Source: CAJJBL01 sp964519035
Lineage (GTDB): Bacteria; Pseudomonadota; Alphaproteobacteria; Puniceispirillales; Marisalimonadaceae
Length of the DNA stretch: 64,000 nt
Assembly: GCA_964519035.1 (NCBI GenBank)
Contig: CAZFKZ010000003.1
Location: 32,193 to 96,192 of the forward strand
Direction: 5' to 3'
Positions 63,302 through 64,000 of this stretch are shown here, piece by piece. The notes below the pieces were generated by a model, which made no database searches, had not been told where the DNA came from, and saw only the letters and a program-made list of their open reading frames with translations. The first letter of the stretch is position 1; each line of letters starts with the position of its first letter. A program made the translations under genes and the position numbers.

Positions 63302-64000
63302 CTAATTATTAATTTCTGCTGTTCGTATATAAATAGGCTCAACTTCTTTAAAAATAAAACCTATATAGTTTTTATTTTCGAATTTATTAGTCAAATATGA
63401 CGCTAATTTAGAAATCCAAATTGCATCAGGTTTTTGAAATGTATTTTTAGAAATTTTTCTAGTAATTATATTGCTATTTATTTCACTAGATCTATGCCCT
63501 ACAAATAAAATGCATTTATCTTCGAGTTTATTTTTAATTAAATAATCATTTATATTTTTTAAATCTAAGACTTCTATTTCATTCAATGGAAAAAATGGAA
63601 AGGATTTATCATCATTATAGTTAACTTTAAATAGTTGAATAAAGTTATCACCTCTTTTTGTGTCAATCATAGATATAATATATTCAACATTATAACTTAT
63701 TGCTTCTTCTAACACTGACATAGTTAAAGCAGCTAATCCGTTCACTCCTAAACTTTGCAAATTATAGTTTGAATTTAATATACCTTTTGCTAAAGCAATA
63801 ACTACACGAATACCTGTAAAGCTCCCGGGACCACAACCTACAGCAATTGTTGATAATTCATTTATTGAAATTGAATTATCTTTCAATAAATTACTTATGG
63901 CAGGAATGATAATCTCGGGTAAATCATTTTCAATATTTAAGGTTTTATTGCAAATAATTAAGTTTTTTTTACTTATGGCAAGAGATAAATAATTAGTACT
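63302..64000 (-). CDS. tsaB: tRNA threonylcarbamoyladenosine synthesis protein TsaB (5' cut by edge)
   Basis: Partner of TsaD and TsaE in making t6A37 of tRNAs. The frame is open from 63302 to the right edge (232 residues visible). It begins STNYLSLAISKKN, the position right after the conserved AID of TsaB, so only about 7-10 residues are missing. The core motif VGCGPGSFTGIRVVIALAKG is intact. A TTG at 63886 is internal and not the real start. Confidence 0.92.
   Translation of the reverse strand, partial: STNYLSLAISKKNLIICNKTLNIENDLPEIIIPAISNLLKDNSISINELSTIAVGCGPGSFTGIRVVIALAKGILNSNYNLQSLGVNGLAALTMSVLEEAISYNVEYIISMIDTKRGDNFIQLFKVNYNDDKSFPFFPLNEIEVLDLKNINDYLIKNKLEDKCILFVGHRSSEINSNIITRKISKNTFQKPDAIWISKLASYLTNKFENKNYIGFIFKEVEPIYIRTAEINN

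Overview
The window reads as core chromosome of a low-G+C, streamlined alphaproteobacterium, probably a marine planktonic type. This is inference. It rests on class I lysyl-tRNA synthetase, the tlpA/argH/lptM/lysA block, the aroQ-hisC-tyrA order, fabA-fabB-fabI, and the long phoH-ybeY-corC-lnt-metK-trmB / rimP-nusA-infB-rbfA-truB-rpsO-pnp block, all familiar alphaproteobacterial arrangements. Many junctions are 0-20 bp or overlap. A 100-N scaffold gap flanked by identical 55-bp ends points to a draft, single-cell or metagenome assembly. I recognise no prophage, insertion sequence, CRISPR array, toxin-antitoxin pair, tRNA or rRNA.

Layout. 1-3.0 kb (minus): 3' truncated lysS, a two-way terminator, groEL and groES. 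3.1-10 kb: ctaA (plus), then a minus run of aspS (interrupted by the false gap), a DUF1289 gene, a cysteine-free DJ-1/PfpI-like gene, and YnjC/YnjB-type ABC permease and binding protein. 10-13.8 kb (plus): yggT, folD, a HIG1-domain gene, a cobalamin adenosyltransferase and etfBA. 13.8-18.8 kb: tlpA-like (minus), argH, a 37-residue LptM-like lipoprotein, lysA, a DUF3426 zinc-ribbon gene (minus) and a YdcF-like gene. 18.8-25.1 kb (mostly minus): tyrA, hisC, aroQ, gloB (plus), folB, a folM-like SDR, an orphan ABC ATPase and a HAD gene. 25.1-28.7 kb (plus): a renalase-like flavoprotein, a DMT exporter, and a tandem glycine riboswitch driving a dadA-like gene.

28.7-36.7 kb (minus) carries gyrB-recF-dnaN-dnaA, a 440-bp very AT-rich spacer that is the best origin candidate, rpsT and mutM. 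36.8-44.4 kb (plus) carries ubiE, ubiB, coaBC with an extra N-terminal helix-turn-helix, a MoeB/ThiF-like gene, an SH3 gene and fabA-fabB-fabI. 44.4-64 kb (minus) carries echA, the pnp-to-rimP translation operon, trmB, metK, lnt, corC, ybeY, phoH, miaB, plsC/olsA-like, olsB-like, rimI, and tsaB cut by the right edge.

The genes cover replication initiation, translation and RNA maturation, chaperones, Arg/Lys/Phe-Tyr synthesis, folate, unsaturated fatty acids and envelope lipids, ubiquinone and cytochrome oxidase assembly, and electron transfer. I found no clearly new multi-gene system. The points most worth checking are the HTH-CoaBC fusion, the apparent ATT start of truB, the glycine riboswitch on a D-amino-acid-dehydrogenase-like gene, the collapsible gap in aspS, and the possible ornithine-lipid pair.
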